Assembly: GCF_900105925.1 (NCBI RefSeq)
Contig: NZ_LT629791.1
Span: 4,186,001 to 4,250,000, forward strand
Source of the DNA: Jiangella alkaliphila
GTDB lineage: Bacteria > Actinomycetota > Actinomycetes > Jiangellales > Jiangellaceae
Direction of reading: 5' to 3'
Length of the DNA: 64,000 bases
Part shown: positions 16,139 to 24,661 of the stretch, in pieces
How the letters are laid out: each line of letters begins with the position of its first letter
Numbering within the stretch: position 1 is the stretch's first letter
Translations under genes and position numbers: made by a program
Notes under the pieces: model-generated
Database searches by the model: none
The model's input: the letters and a program-made list of their open reading frames with translations, nothing else
What the model was told of the DNA's origin: nothing

Positions 16139-16330
16139 GTGAACCGCGAAGGTCGTGGGCGAGGCGACCGCCGTTTCGGGTGTCTAGGCCGGCGATCGCG
16201 AAGCGCCTGCGGGTGCTCGAGGAGCCGGCGTATGCGGCGTACGATCGAAGGTCAGACGCACCGGCTGTTGATCCAGCCCGGCGTGCTGAGCGAAGCGGCG
16301 GACTGGATGGATCGTATGCGCGCCCTGTAG
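16139..16330 (+). pseudogene. broken ArsR-family regulator
   Basis: Two frames together give an ArsR protein. One frame carries RPAIAKRLRVLEE (DNA-reading helix, about 16185-16225). A second frame continues with TIEGQTHRLLIQPGVLSEAADWMDRM (first half: TIEGQTHRLLIQ), the wing and last helix of ArsR proteins that pair with SRPBCC or DUF899 genes. The switch of frame lies at about 16225-16245, and the N-terminal helices are gone. It directly precedes the DUF899 gene, its usual partner, so it is a degraded former regulator of that gene. Confidence 0.65.
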
Positions 16331-16376
16331 GGCTGCCTGTGCGACGTCGTCGAGTTCCGAAGGAGGACCGGCCACG

Positions 16377-17072
16377 ATGAAGACTCCGCCGATTGTGTCA
16401 GCGCAGGAGTGGGATGCCGCCCGCGGGGAGCTGCTGGTCGAGGAGAAGAAGCTGACCCGCGCCCGCGATGCGCTGGCCGCCAAGCGCCGCCGGATGCCGT
16501 GGATGGCTGTGGACAAGGAGTACAGCTTCGACGGGCCGGAGGACCCGTTGAGCCTTCTCGACCTGTTCGAGGGTCGCCGCCAGCTGATCGTCTACCGCGC
16601 CTTCTACGCGCCGGACGTCACCACGTACCCGGAGGGGGGCGGCGGATACCCGGAGCGAGCCTGCGTGGGCTGTTCATTCCTCGCCGACCAGGTCGCGCAC
16701 CCCGCCCACCTGAACGCGCGCGACACCACGCTCGCGTTCGTTTCGCGGGCTCCCCAGCCCGAGATCCAGGGCCTGAAGGAGCGCATGGGCTGGGAGCTGA
16801 TCCCGTGGTACACGATCACCGACGACTTTGACAAAGACTTCGGAGTCGACGAGTGGCACGGAACCAACGCCTTCATCCGCGACGGCGAGCGCATCTACCG
16901 CACCTACTTCGTCGACAGCCGCGGCGATGAGGCGATGGGAAGCACCTGGAGCTACCTGGACATCACCGCACTCGGCCGCCAGGAGGAATGGGAGGACTCA
17001 CCGGAGGGCTATCCGCAGACCCCACCATACGGGTGGTGGAACTACCACGACGCGTACGGCAAACCCGCGTAA
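16377..17072 (+). CDS. DUF899 (thioredoxin-fold-like) protein
   Basis: 231 aa. The family signature is clear: an N-terminal helix with VSAQEWDAARGELLVEEKKL and TRARDALAAKRRRMPW, then YSFDGPEDPLSLLDLFEGR, and a central ACVGCSFLADQV around the thioredoxin-like CxxC position (C-V-G-C). It ends GWWNYHDAYG. The fold is thioredoxin-like; the reaction is unknown in the family. RBS AAGGAGG precedes the ATG. The usual ArsR partner upstream is broken, so expression may now be unregulated. Confidence 0.88.
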   Translation: MKTPPIVSAQEWDAARGELLVEEKKLTRARDALAAKRRRMPWMAVDKEYSFDGPEDPLSLLDLFEGRRQLIVYRAFYAPDVTTYPEGGGGYPERACVGCSFLADQVAHPAHLNARDTTLAFVSRAPQPEIQGLKERMGWELIPWYTITDDFDKDFGVDEWHGTNAFIRDGERIYRTYFVDSRGDEAMGSTWSYLDITALGRQEEWEDSPEGYPQTPPYGWWNYHDAYGKPA

Positions 17073-17423
17073 TCGCCGTCGTGGCAGTCTGCCGTTGCCA
17101 TGGCCGCGTCCTCGTGCCGCCGACAGCGTCGGGTTCCAGGGACGTGGACCCGTGGTACCCCGGACACGCGCGGCACGCCTCAGGGTAGGTCAGATTACAC
17201 CGAATCCGCTCGTCGGCCTGCGCCCTGATCATGCGACTCTCCCGCCGCGAGCGACGAGCCACGCACACCACGTGTCGTCACGGAACTCGGGACTCTGCGA
17301 CTGGCTGACTGTGCGTCATTCCGCCTCATGTGGACCCGATGGTGTGCGTCATCCGCCACTACACAGCGCCTTCGGGCGCTCGTGTGGTTTACAAATTAGG
17401 CGCGAAATGGAACATTATCTGTT
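17073..17423. other. intergenic gap upstream of the AbiE-like pair
   Basis: No gene visible. It holds one copy of the island's recurring motif (17315-17328) and a stem-loop at 17361-17385. It turns AT-rich just before 17424. Confidence 0.5.
17361..17385 (+). promoter_or_regulatory. stem-loop before the AbiE-like antitoxin
   Basis: ACACAGCGCC-TTCG-GGCGCT-C-GTGT: a 10-bp stem with a stable TTCG loop and one bulged C, 39 nt upstream of the ATG. It could be a terminator for upstream reading or an operator for the antitoxin. Confidence 0.4.
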
Positions 17424-18107
17424 ATGCCGTCGAGCGGAGAGTTCGTCAGCACCGAGGAGGCAGCACGCATCCTCGGCGTGACGGTCCAGCACGTTCGCAG
17501 GCTCGCAGACTCCGGTGAGGTGACCAGGATCGCTCGAGGCCTGATCGACCGGTCCTCCCTCGACCGCTTCCTCACCGAACGCCAGGGAGGCCGCACCCGA
17601 GTGTGGGCCGAGCACACCGCATGGGGGGCGATCGCGCTCCTGAGCGGGGACACCTCCTCCTGGCTTGGACGGGTGCAGGCCTCGCGTCTGCGCAGCGCGC
17701 TGCGTGCGGTCACCGATCCTGCCGATCTCGTCGTCCGTACCCGTGGCCGGGCCAAGGTACACACGTTCACTGGGCACCCCGCCGCAGTCAACCGACTGAC
17801 AGAGATGATGGCCGTCGCCGACCAGGCTGCGCTCGGGCTCGCGATCGGTCCGATCGAACCCGGCACCGCTGAGGGATACCTCGCCGCCGACACACTCGAC
17901 GCCACGGTCCGGTACCTCGGCCTGCGTAAGGACCCCGACGGCAACGTCGTCGTGCGCGCCACCGGGTTCGACTTCGACGTCGTCACCCACCTCGCTTCAC
18001 GCAGTGCGACCGTCGCTGCGCTCGACGCTGCCACGTCCCTCGATCCCCGCGTCCGCGGCGTCGGGGAGCGTGCAATCACTGAGATCCTGGACAGGTACCG
18101 CCGATGA
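17424..18107 (+). CDS. HTH antitoxin-like protein of an AbiE-type pair
   Basis: 227 aa. The first 50 residues are an excisionase-type helix-turn-helix (STEEAARILGVTVQHVRRLA, then SGEVTRIARGLIDRSSLDRF). The remainder is an alpha/beta region with no family I can name. The stop overlaps the ATG of the nucleotidyltransferase-like gene (ATGA), as in type IV AbiE systems where the first gene is the antitoxin and self-repressor. No classical AbiEi C-terminal domain could be confirmed by eye, so this may be a different antitoxin paired with an AbiEii-like toxin. Confidence 0.7.
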   Translation: MPSSGEFVSTEEAARILGVTVQHVRRLADSGEVTRIARGLIDRSSLDRFLTERQGGRTRVWAEHTAWGAIALLSGDTSSWLGRVQASRLRSALRAVTDPADLVVRTRGRAKVHTFTGHPAAVNRLTEMMAVADQAALGLAIGPIEPGTAEGYLAADTLDATVRYLGLRKDPDGNVVVRATGFDFDVVTHLASRSATVAALDAATSLDPRVRGVGERAITEILDRYRR

Positions 18108-18907
18108 CTGACCGGCCCTCTGAGCGGGCGCGCCCAACTATCGACGTCGACACCGCCGTCGGCGGCTGGCCGCCACCATGGCCCAACGTCGCTGAACTCG
18201 CCTCCGTGCTCCCCGCTGACAGGTGGACCCTCGTCGGCGGTCTGATGACACAGTTGCACACCGTGCACCACGGACTGGGAGTCGTCCGGCCGACCAACGA
18301 CGTCGACATCGTCCTGCATATAGAAACCGGCCGGGGCGTCCCTCACGCCACCGCGACAGCACTGGAGGCCATCGGCTACGAGCTCCAGGACACCATCGAC
18401 CCGCGCAACAACACCGCCCACCGATTCGTGCGCGGCACCAGCACAGTCGACCTGGTCACCGGTGCGGCCGACGATGAGATCGTCGACGTGCTCATCTCCG
18501 ACCACCCGGCCCCGAAGGTCGTCGAACGGCTCCGCGGACGCGACATGGTCCGCATCGAAGGCGGCACCCAGGCGCTGCGTCGCACCATCAACGCTCGCCT
18601 GGAGATAGAGCCCGGCACCGTCACCACCGTCTCGGTGCCTCGCCCATTCGGTGCACTCATCTTGAAGGCCGCCGCCTACACCACCGACTCCCGCGACCGC
18701 GACCGTCACCTGTTCGACGCGGCAGCCTTGCTGACCTGCATCACGGACCCATTCGCCGAGCGAGACAACTTCGCCGGCTCCGACCGCACCCGTCTCGCCA
18801 CGCTGGAAAGGGCACTGCCACGGCATCACCCGGCCTGGCGGCAACTCCCCGAACGCGGCCGTGCCAACGCCGCAGCGGCACTGCGAATCCTCTGCGCGCC
18901 CGCCTGA
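18104..18907 (+). CDS. nucleotidyltransferase-like toxin (AbiEii type)
   Basis: 267 aa. The nucleotidyltransferase core is visible: GG at 45-46 in WTLVGGLMTQ, the metal pair D66-x-D68 in RPTNDVDIVLH, and a third Asp near 116 (STVDLV). The later K-A-A-A-Y...R-x-K/R-D helix typical of AbiEii is present as GALILKAAAY then DRDRHLFDAAALL. AbiEii proteins transfer nucleotides to tRNA or similar targets and stop growth. It is co-translated with the HTH gene before it. Confidence 0.75.
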   Translation: MTDRPSERARPTIDVDTAVGGWPPPWPNVAELASVLPADRWTLVGGLMTQLHTVHHGLGVVRPTNDVDIVLHIETGRGVPHATATALEAIGYELQDTIDPRNNTAHRFVRGTSTVDLVTGAADDEIVDVLISDHPAPKVVERLRGRDMVRIEGGTQALRRTINARLEIEPGTVTTVSVPRPFGALILKAAAYTTDSRDRDRHLFDAAALLTCITDPFAERDNFAGSDRTRLATLERALPRHHPAWRQLPERGRANAAAALRILCAPA

Positions 18908-19326
18908 CTCGAATGACAGGCCGGCCGCCCCACTCCCGCTGCGACCCGCAGCCTCCTCGAGAACGTCGTACCGCCGCAAATAGCGTGCGCCGCGGGTCAT
19001 CCCGCGGCGGGTCCGCTCGCCTCGCGGCACCTTCGCGTCGACCTCCACCGAGGCAGGCGCAGATATGACGAGCCGCAAGTCGTCTCTGATCCGACTCAAC
19101 GCGCCTTCCCGGTCGATCGAAGCCTGCCATCGCGCAAGGCAGACAGGTCACTTCGGGCTACCTTGGACTCTTGAGCATTGGCGGTGTGCCGAGTCGCGTG
19201 ATCGCAGACAACTGGCCATTCGCTCCTGGTGCGCCGCGAAGCCACCCGGGAGGGACTGCGCCGGTATCGTGTCTCCAGATCTTCACAGACCAACGGTCCG
19301 CGCGGGCGGCGATCGGGATGGCAATC
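18908..19326. other. intergenic gap between AbiE-like pair and AbiH
   Basis: Apart from a hairpin at 18988-19009 I see nothing. In-frame codons upstream of the AbiH start (from 19171) have no family resemblance and are taken as leader. Confidence 0.45.
18988..19009 (+). terminator. strong hairpin after the nucleotidyltransferase gene
   Basis: Perfect 9-bp GC stem CGCCGCGGG / CCCGCGGCG with loop TCAT, about 80 nt past the stop. Its right half resembles the recurring island motif. Confidence 0.45.
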
Positions 19327-20454
19327 ATGGGTTTCCGACAGTTCACAACCAGCGAATATGAAATGCTGGCGGCGCAGCACAATATTATGGCGCTAGTTGG
19401 GAACGGGTTCGATATACAGGTCACCCGGCAACACCGGACCCGGTTCTCGCCTCGCTATGCCGCCTTTTTCCATTATCTTCGTGCACGCGAGTTCGACTCG
19501 ACCAACCTGATCGTTCAGCAGATGGCCACTCTTAAGGAGCAAGGGAGGAGCAACTGGAGTGACGTTGAGCAAGCCATCGAGATGCTGATATCTGGTTCTG
19601 GAACCTCAGCGGACCCAGAGGATATTTACAAGGCGACCGTGGCCATTCAAGCTACATTCTCCGAGTACCTGGAGCTCGTTGCTCCTCCGGATCTACTGGC
19701 CGCTGTCGGACGGGACTCATCCTCCCAGGCCCTCGCAATCACTTCAATGTCGAAATTCATTGGAGACGTCGCTAGGAGTTCGACCTTCGAAGGCTTCACA
19801 TTCCCGAAAGAAACAAACCACTACCACCTCTTCAACTTCTTTTTCGTTAATTTCAACTACACGCCGCTGCTGGACGACTATATTTACAGAGACCAAGAAC
19901 AGTGGCAGCCCCGCCAGCATAAGTGGGCGGATAGAAACTTCACATTCTACCCAAACCCGTCAGACCATCCTAGCGGTCACGGCAATAAGGACACCGGGTG
20001 GTCAACCTACCTCCGAACTGAGGTTGTCCACCCACACGGGCAGCAGGCCATTCCTCGCTCTTTGCTCTTCGGAATCGACGCTCCGGACAACTTCAATCCG
20101 GGAATACATCCTCATCGTAAGTTAATGAAGCCTTATTGGGCCATGAACAGCATCGAGTACGGTCATCTCTTCTCCGATGTGCGGCTGTTCATTATCTTCG
20201 GATGCTCCCTGGGCATCACTGACGGATGGTGGTGGCGTCGCATCGTATTGGGCCTAGGCGACCGTCTGGCGAGCGAGCTCGTCATATATTGGTGGAGCAG
20301 CGGGCATGCGACTACGTCGAGTGTCGATATCGTCGAAAAGTTCTTTCGTGGAGCAGGCGTCGATGTCGACGACCCCATTCGCCAGCGCATACAGGACCGC
20401 ATCCACGTCGTCGTATACACCGACCACGAGCCGCCGACCTGGCTGGCCACTTGA
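19327..20454 (+). CDS. AbiH-family phage abortive infection protein
   Basis: 375 aa from the ATG at 19327 (an ATG three codons earlier is equally possible). The family landmarks are in order: IMALVGNGFDIQV near the start, a middle FFFVNFNYTPLLDDY, a VVHPHGQ motif and LFIIFGCSLGITDGWWW near the end. These match the nucleotide-binding-like Rossmann features of AbiH. The gene is visibly richer in A/T than its neighbours, with codons such as TTT, ATA and AAT, pointing to transfer. AbiH acts alone against phage in lactococci; the mechanism is not settled. Confidence 0.85.
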   Translation: MGFRQFTTSEYEMLAAQHNIMALVGNGFDIQVTRQHRTRFSPRYAAFFHYLRAREFDSTNLIVQQMATLKEQGRSNWSDVEQAIEMLISGSGTSADPEDIYKATVAIQATFSEYLELVAPPDLLAAVGRDSSSQALAITSMSKFIGDVARSSTFEGFTFPKETNHYHLFNFFFVNFNYTPLLDDYIYRDQEQWQPRQHKWADRNFTFYPNPSDHPSGHGNKDTGWSTYLRTEVVHPHGQQAIPRSLLFGIDAPDNFNPGIHPHRKLMKPYWAMNSIEYGHLFSDVRLFIIFGCSLGITDGWWWRRIVLGLGDRLASELVIYWWSSGHATTSSVDIVEKFFRGAGVDVDDPIRQRIQDRIHVVVYTDHEPPTWLAT

Positions 20455-20733
20455 TGACACCCTCGGCTCACGACAGGCGTGGTTACGGATCTGATACATC
20501 GAGGCTTGTGAGCGCTCCACAACGAGCGTCGCCGTACGCGAATTCTCGCGGTTCTCGGGCTCGGGTCGTCGCGTTCGCCAACCGGACGGGCTCACCAAGA
20601 GGGCCGAGTGCGGTCTTCCTGTCACGGCGGCCTCAATGTCACGAGGAGTGAACTCTCAGTTGTCCTGTTATGGCTGACGCGTGTCTGCGGCCATAGCGAG
20701 GTTGCCTGCGAGGAGGCCCCACTCGTACGACAC

Positions 20734-20979
20734 TCACACTTCAGACAATTGGGGCTCTGGGGGTAACTGAAAGAAGGCATCCACTTCACCGACGCGGTCA
20801 TCGTCTGAGTGTGTTAGGACGAGGACGTTCGGATCGAATTCAGCAGCAATCGGCGCGGCACCGCCATTCGCCAGTCCGACGTCGACAACAACTGTCTGAA
20901 GTGTCTTGAGCCGAACTTGCCAAACGTGGCCCGCTTGCGCATGCAAAAAGGTCTCGTCCGGACCAAAGGTGACACTCAT
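20734..20979 (-). pseudogene. truncated metallo-beta-lactamase-fold fragment
   Basis: 81 codons starting MSVTFGPDETFLH. The pattern TVVVDVGLANGG followed by VLVLTHSDDDRVGEVDAFF is that of the MBL-fold proteins of bacterial conflict systems (VDVGxGN then LTHSDxDHIGG). The domain stops right there, and the metal-site DH is DR, so it cannot be a working hydrolase. It lies downstream of the EAD-like gene on the same strand. It could also be a short unrelated protein. Confidence 0.45.
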
Positions 20980-21165
20980 CGACGGTCTTGGCCTCGCGGT
21001 CTGCCTCCGTGTCGCCGATACAAATGAGGGGTCCCCACGGGGGCGACGATGTCAGGGACGCGTCACTGGCGTCTGGCCTCATCCCTTCGGCGACAGACCT
21101 TCGACGCAGACGAAGGCGCTGACTTTCGATCTACTCATGCGGTTTGGGATGCAGGCCGTGCCGTG

Positions 21166-21570
21166 TCATTCCGCCGCGTTCGCTATTTGACATTTAATGG
21201 CCGCCTCGAGTTTATCATTCGGGCCATTATCCAACGCCGACCCGGGCATGAGCATTTCGCCCAATCGGACTTGAAGATGGTGTGTCCATCCGCTCTCTTC
21301 TACATACGAACGCAAGCGTTCCTCGCAACCGTCTGCAAGTTGCTTCCTGTGCGCAGTCCATGCCACGAAGTCGCGAACAATGGTCGCGTGTGGGCCAGCA
21401 TCGCCTCTCGTGTAGTCCAGGCTACTTCCGGGCGACGCCCAACCGTGAAGACTTACGGAGGACACGGTCGACAGCAGGGCGGCGCCAATTAGGGCTAGAT
21501 CGCCGTATGTCACGTCGGTTACTTGCGAGACACGATCAACCAGCGTCGGCAGGGCAACTTCGTCTTCCAT
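21166..21570 (-). CDS. hypothetical protein, possible effector-associated domain (EAD1-like)
   Basis: 134 aa from the ATG at 21570; the frame reaches 21600. The first half, with YGDLALIGAALLSTVSSVSL followed by TIVRDFVAWTAHRKQLADGC, has the helix spacing of EAD1 adaptor domains (hydrophobic ALL-x-x-F, then V-x-x-LV-x-WA-x-x-x-x-L-x-x-L). These link conflict-system effectors to their activators. It is a resemblance by eye only. The rest is uncharacterised. Together with the MBL fragment downstream it may be what remains of a larger defence locus. Confidence 0.45.
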   Translation of the reverse strand: MEDEVALPTLVDRVSQVTDVTYGDLALIGAALLSTVSSVSLHGWASPGSSLDYTRGDAGPHATIVRDFVAWTAHRKQLADGCEERLRSYVEESGWTHHLQVRLGEMLMPGSALDNGPNDKLEAAIKCQIANAAE

Positions 21571-21712
21571 GGCTCGACTCTGCCGCTGCCGACTGCTCAT
21601 GGCCAGTGAGGTGCGTCTTCCCGCCGCGTGATGGCGTTGATGAAGCGCCTGGTTCTGCCGACGACTGCAGTCCTCCTGGTCACGTGCATCAGGCGCGGCT
21701 AGGTTGACGGTC

Positions 21713-22945
21713 GTGTTCGGAGCAAAACGAGGTGAGCGGACAGATCGGTACGACGAGTTGATGGCCCGCCAAGCCGCGCTTCGGGAGGAGATCCAGCGAC
21801 GGATCGACCAGCATCAACGCTCGATCATGGAGCAGCTACCAATCGGTGGGCCTGCACAGACGTTCGGAGGCTCCAGCGACGGCATCCTGCTGGGTCGTGA
21901 CGGAACACTCACCGCAACGATCAGGCTGCGCGATGCGCATGGAGTTGAGACACAGGTCGTCCTTCGCGCCGAGGCCGGCGGCAGTATCGAAGTCGTTCAG
22001 CCATCCGACAAAGGCTCCGCGGCCGCATCGCCGGCCCGGTCACTCGACGAGACCGAGGAACGCATCCGCCACGTGGCCGCGCTCGCTCGGGAGCATCTGC
22101 CAGCGCCAGCGGCAGAGGACTTCCTGGCCATGCTTCGCCCCGCTCTGAGGCTCGTCCACGCGGGCGAAGGCGACCCCGTGATCGCCCAGCTCGGCGGCTT
22201 GCCGACACTCCCGATCAACTCCTGGCCCGTCTGGGATGGCCATGGCACGCTCAGCCACGTGCTCAGTTTCGACTGTGCACCGGTCACGGAGCTGCTGCCT
22301 GAGCTGGGCATACCACACGATGGCCGCCTTGCCTTCTTCTACTTCGACGGCGCATACGACGACTACCAGAGCACCGTCGGCACCTGGGACCCCTCAACGA
22401 GCCCTGGATTCCGCGTCCTCCACCTGCACCCTGAGAACAGCACCCGTGCCCACATCACCGACGCCGCCACGCCCGTGCCGCCCGGCCTCACTCCCTTCGC
22501 GCCCATCGCGCCCATCGCGCTGACGGCGATACGCACCCTGACCTGGCCGTCGGACGAAACCCCGATGACACAGGCCGTGTGGATGAAGCACGGCCTCGTG
22601 AAAGAGGGAAGCGCGCGCCCGTCAGAACCAGTCCGAGCGCTCTACGACGCTCTCTGGAAACTGCCCGGCGCCGGATACAACACCCACCAGATCGGCGGCC
22701 ATCCATGCCCGCAGCAAGGGCCGGTCGAGATGGAGGTCGAACAACTGCGCCGCGGACTGGGTGGCGAGCCGTTCGCGTGGGACGACCCAGAGCTCCAATC
22801 AGCCGCCTCCACCTGGCAGCTATTGCTGCAACTCGCGTCCGACGACGACGCTAACATGATGTGGGGCGACGTCGGCCAGCTCTACTACCTGGTCTCCGAC
22901 GTGGAACGACCAGGCGAAGCGCTCTTCACCTGGCAGTGCGGTTAA
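21713..22945 (+). CDS. DUF1963 (YwqG-like) family protein
   Basis: About 410 aa. A charged N-terminal coiled segment (MARQAALREEIQRRIDQHQR) and a beta region precede the DUF1963 domain: LGGLPTLPINSWPVW, then LSHVLSFDCAPV, LPELGIPHDGRLAFFYFDG, and later GYNTHQIGGHPCPQQGPVE. The ending GQLYYLVSDVERPGEALFTW is typical. Family function is unknown. It is often found among toxin-immunity or defence genes. Start is uncertain: GTG at 21713 has AGG 9 nt upstream; a TTG at 21704 is the first codon of the frame. Confidence 0.8.
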   Translation: MFGAKRGERTDRYDELMARQAALREEIQRRIDQHQRSIMEQLPIGGPAQTFGGSSDGILLGRDGTLTATIRLRDAHGVETQVVLRAEAGGSIEVVQPSDKGSAAASPARSLDETEERIRHVAALAREHLPAPAAEDFLAMLRPALRLVHAGEGDPVIAQLGGLPTLPINSWPVWDGHGTLSHVLSFDCAPVTELLPELGIPHDGRLAFFYFDGAYDDYQSTVGTWDPSTSPGFRVLHLHPENSTRAHITDAATPVPPGLTPFAPIAPIALTAIRTLTWPSDETPMTQAVWMKHGLVKEGSARPSEPVRALYDALWKLPGAGYNTHQIGGHPCPQQGPVEMEVEQLRRGLGGEPFAWDDPELQSAASTWQLLLQLASDDDANMMWGDVGQLYYLVSDVERPGEALFTWQCG

Positions 22946-23080
22946 GCCGACACCGATCCGGCAGCGCTTCACACGGTCCCGACGTCAAGGAGCAACGTCT
23001 TACCGCGAATCATCGAGCGCCAGCGTCATACGGATCTGCCTGTTATGCCGGTGTGGGGTGCCCACAGATCAGAGGCCAGG

Positions 23081-23515
23081 CTAGGCGAGCGCCTTGAGCG
23101 CGGCCTCGTACTCCGGTCGATCGAACTCAAACGGGCCGAGCGCACTCAGGTCCCACTCGCGGTGACCGTTTCGGAAGCCATGCCAGCGAACCGTCGAACT
23201 GTTGACCTCGACCCGGACTGTGAGCGGCCAGCAACCCCACTCGCCGCAAGGGCAGCCCATCAGGACCGTGTCGCCGTCTTCGAACCATGTCGCAACTGGA
23301 TGGCCAAGGAAGTGATTCCGGTCTGAGTCGATGTCGGAGAGCGCAAGAGGCGCGTAATCGCCGGCCAGCTTCGGGTTGTTCTCAGCCACGGCGTGAGGCT
23401 TCTCGACGACCCGAGCCAGATCCTCGATGCGCTCGCCGTTGATCAGAATCCCGAGGGCCCTGTAGGTGTGCTGTCCGTATTGGATCTGCACGACATCCAG
23501 CGCAAGGCGGTCCAT
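23081..23515 (-). CDS. hypothetical protein with Cys-rich core
   Basis: 144 aa. A central VLMGCPCGEWGCWPLTVRV segment with three cysteines is its most striking feature, followed by RWHGFRNGHREWDLSALGPF. I have no family name. It is cytoplasmic by appearance, with no signal or membrane helix. It is convergent with the DUF1963 gene (135 bp between ends) and stands alone. Confidence 0.65.
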   Translation of the reverse strand: MDRLALDVVQIQYGQHTYRALGILINGERIEDLARVVEKPHAVAENNPKLAGDYAPLALSDIDSDRNHFLGHPVATWFEDGDTVLMGCPCGEWGCWPLTVRVEVNSSTVRWHGFRNGHREWDLSALGPFEFDRPEYEAALKALA

Positions 23516-23691
23516 GTCTGGACTCTACGAACAGCGCCGGGTCGAGCGACAGCGAATTGCACGCATCTGCCGCGATCCGCGCGGTCGCGGAGATGGGTCT
23601 TTCCGCCGCGACTGGACGCTGTCAGAACGGGCCCCCGGCGTGCCGCCCACCCGCCTAGACTGGATCGTGCTGGTTGATCACGGGAGGGATG

Positions 23692-23856
23692 ATGGCGACG
23701 CGCACGATTGACGCGACTGCGATCCGGCGGTGGGCTCTGCGTGCCGCTGCGGCCAGTGCGCGTCTCGAGCGTCGCGACGTGCCCGAAGGCCACGTCCGCT
23801 CACGCGAGGTCGAGGAGTTCTTGGAGTCGATCCAGCCGGCAGCGCCCAAGGCCTGA
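23692..23856 (+). CDS. short hypothetical protein upstream of the FitAB pair
   Basis: 54 aa starting MATRTIDATAIRRWALRAAA, with GGGAGGG directly upstream (an adjacent ATG one codon earlier is possible). It is basic and helical. It reads in the same direction as the toxin-antitoxin pair 85 bp downstream but is separated from it by the operator at 23908-23927, so it is probably not part of the same transcript. Function unknown. Confidence 0.5.
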   Translation: MATRTIDATAIRRWALRAAAASARLERRDVPEGHVRSREVEEFLESIQPAAPKA

Positions 23857-23907
23857 TGTTCTGGAGGCGCGTCGTAAGCGCGTCGGTGGTAGCCACATCC
23901 CTGGAGT

Positions 23908-23927
23908 GATATCATGGAGATGATATC
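23908..23927 (+). promoter_or_regulatory. operator of the FitAB/VapBC pair
   Basis: GATATCAT-GGAG-ATGATATC, a perfect 8-bp inverted repeat with a 4-nt spacer, 13 nt before the antitoxin ATG and overlapping the probable promoter. FitA-type ribbon-helix-helix antitoxins bind such palindromes to repress their own operon. Confidence 0.65.
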
Positions 23928-23940
23928 GGAGGTGGTCACC

Positions 23941-24168
23941 ATGGAGCAGATCTTGATCCGCAACCTTCCGGTCGGGACCAAGGCCGCGCTTCGCGCACGC
24001 GCCCAGCAGCATCACCGGTCGGTCGAGGCGGAGGCCCGCGAGATTCTCGCCGACGGCCTCGAGCGTGAGCCCGTCACGATTGTCGACCTGCTGGGCATGG
24101 ACGAGGGTGCCGATATCGAGTTCGAGCCCGAGCGCTTGGGCCTGGCCGCGCGGACTCCTGAGCTGTGA
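23941..24168 (+). CDS. FitA-type ribbon-helix-helix antitoxin
   Basis: 75 aa. [20 protein letters not shown] followed by [16 protein letters not shown] is the ribbon-helix-helix of FitA/VapB antitoxins: a short beta strand that reads DNA, then two helices. The C-terminus (acidic, [19 protein letters not shown]) should wrap the toxin. I chose the ATG at 23941 with GGAGG 8 nt upstream rather than an upstream in-frame ATG that lies inside the operator palindrome. The TGA overlaps the toxin GTG (GTGA). Confidence 0.88.
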   Translation: MEQILIRNLPVGTKAALRARAQQHHRSVEAEAREILADGLEREPVTIVDLLGMDEGADIEFEPERLGLAARTPEL

Positions 24169-24584
24169 AGTATGTCTTGGACACGAACGTGGTGTCCGCG
24201 CTGCGCGTCCGAGGACGCCATCGGTCGGTGGAAGCCTGGGCGGCGTCGGTGCCCGTGGCCGACCAGTTCGTGACGGCTACGACCGTCGCCGAGATCGAGC
24301 GCGGAGTCGTCGCCAAGGAGCGATCCGACCCAGCGCAAGGAGAGATCTTGCGCCGGTGGTTCGACGAGCAGGTGTTGCCCACGTTCGCGGACCGCGTGCT
24401 GCCGTTCGACCTGGCGGCCGCGCGGGTCCTTGCCACCTACCGGGTTCCCGAGCACGCGCCGTTCGATGACGCGCTCATCGCCGCCATCGCACTAGCTTGC
24501 GAGATGACCGTCGCGACGCGCAACACCAAGCACTTCGAACCCCTCGGCGTCGGATGCCTCAACCCATTCCTGGCCGCGGAGTGA
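24165..24584 (+). CDS. PIN-domain toxin (FitB/VapC)
   Basis: 139 aa. The acidic active-site residues are visible: D6 in [13 protein letters not shown]43 in [10 protein letters not shown], and D101/D102 in [13 protein letters not shown]. They are followed by [14 protein letters not shown] as in FitB. The expected activity is cleavage of RNA, restrained by the preceding antitoxin. Translationally coupled to it through a 4-nt overlap. It closes the accessory island on the right. Confidence 0.9.
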   Translation: MKYVLDTNVVSALRVRGRHRSVEAWAASVPVADQFVTATTVAEIERGVVAKERSDPAQGEILRRWFDEQVLPTFADRVLPFDLAAARVLATYRVPEHAPFDDALIAAIALACEMTVATRNTKHFEPLGVGCLNPFLAAE

Positions 24585-24661
24585 AGATGGCTGACGCCCG
24601 AGCTGGCAGGCGGGCTGTGCCCGGACCACAGTTCTGCCGCAAGCTCAGTGCCGCCGCCACA

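Noticed and set aside
20624-20660. ECF-like TGTCACG copies near 20.63 kb
   Set aside because: Two TGTCACG sequences occur, but neither has a matching -10 at the right distance and no gene start follows.
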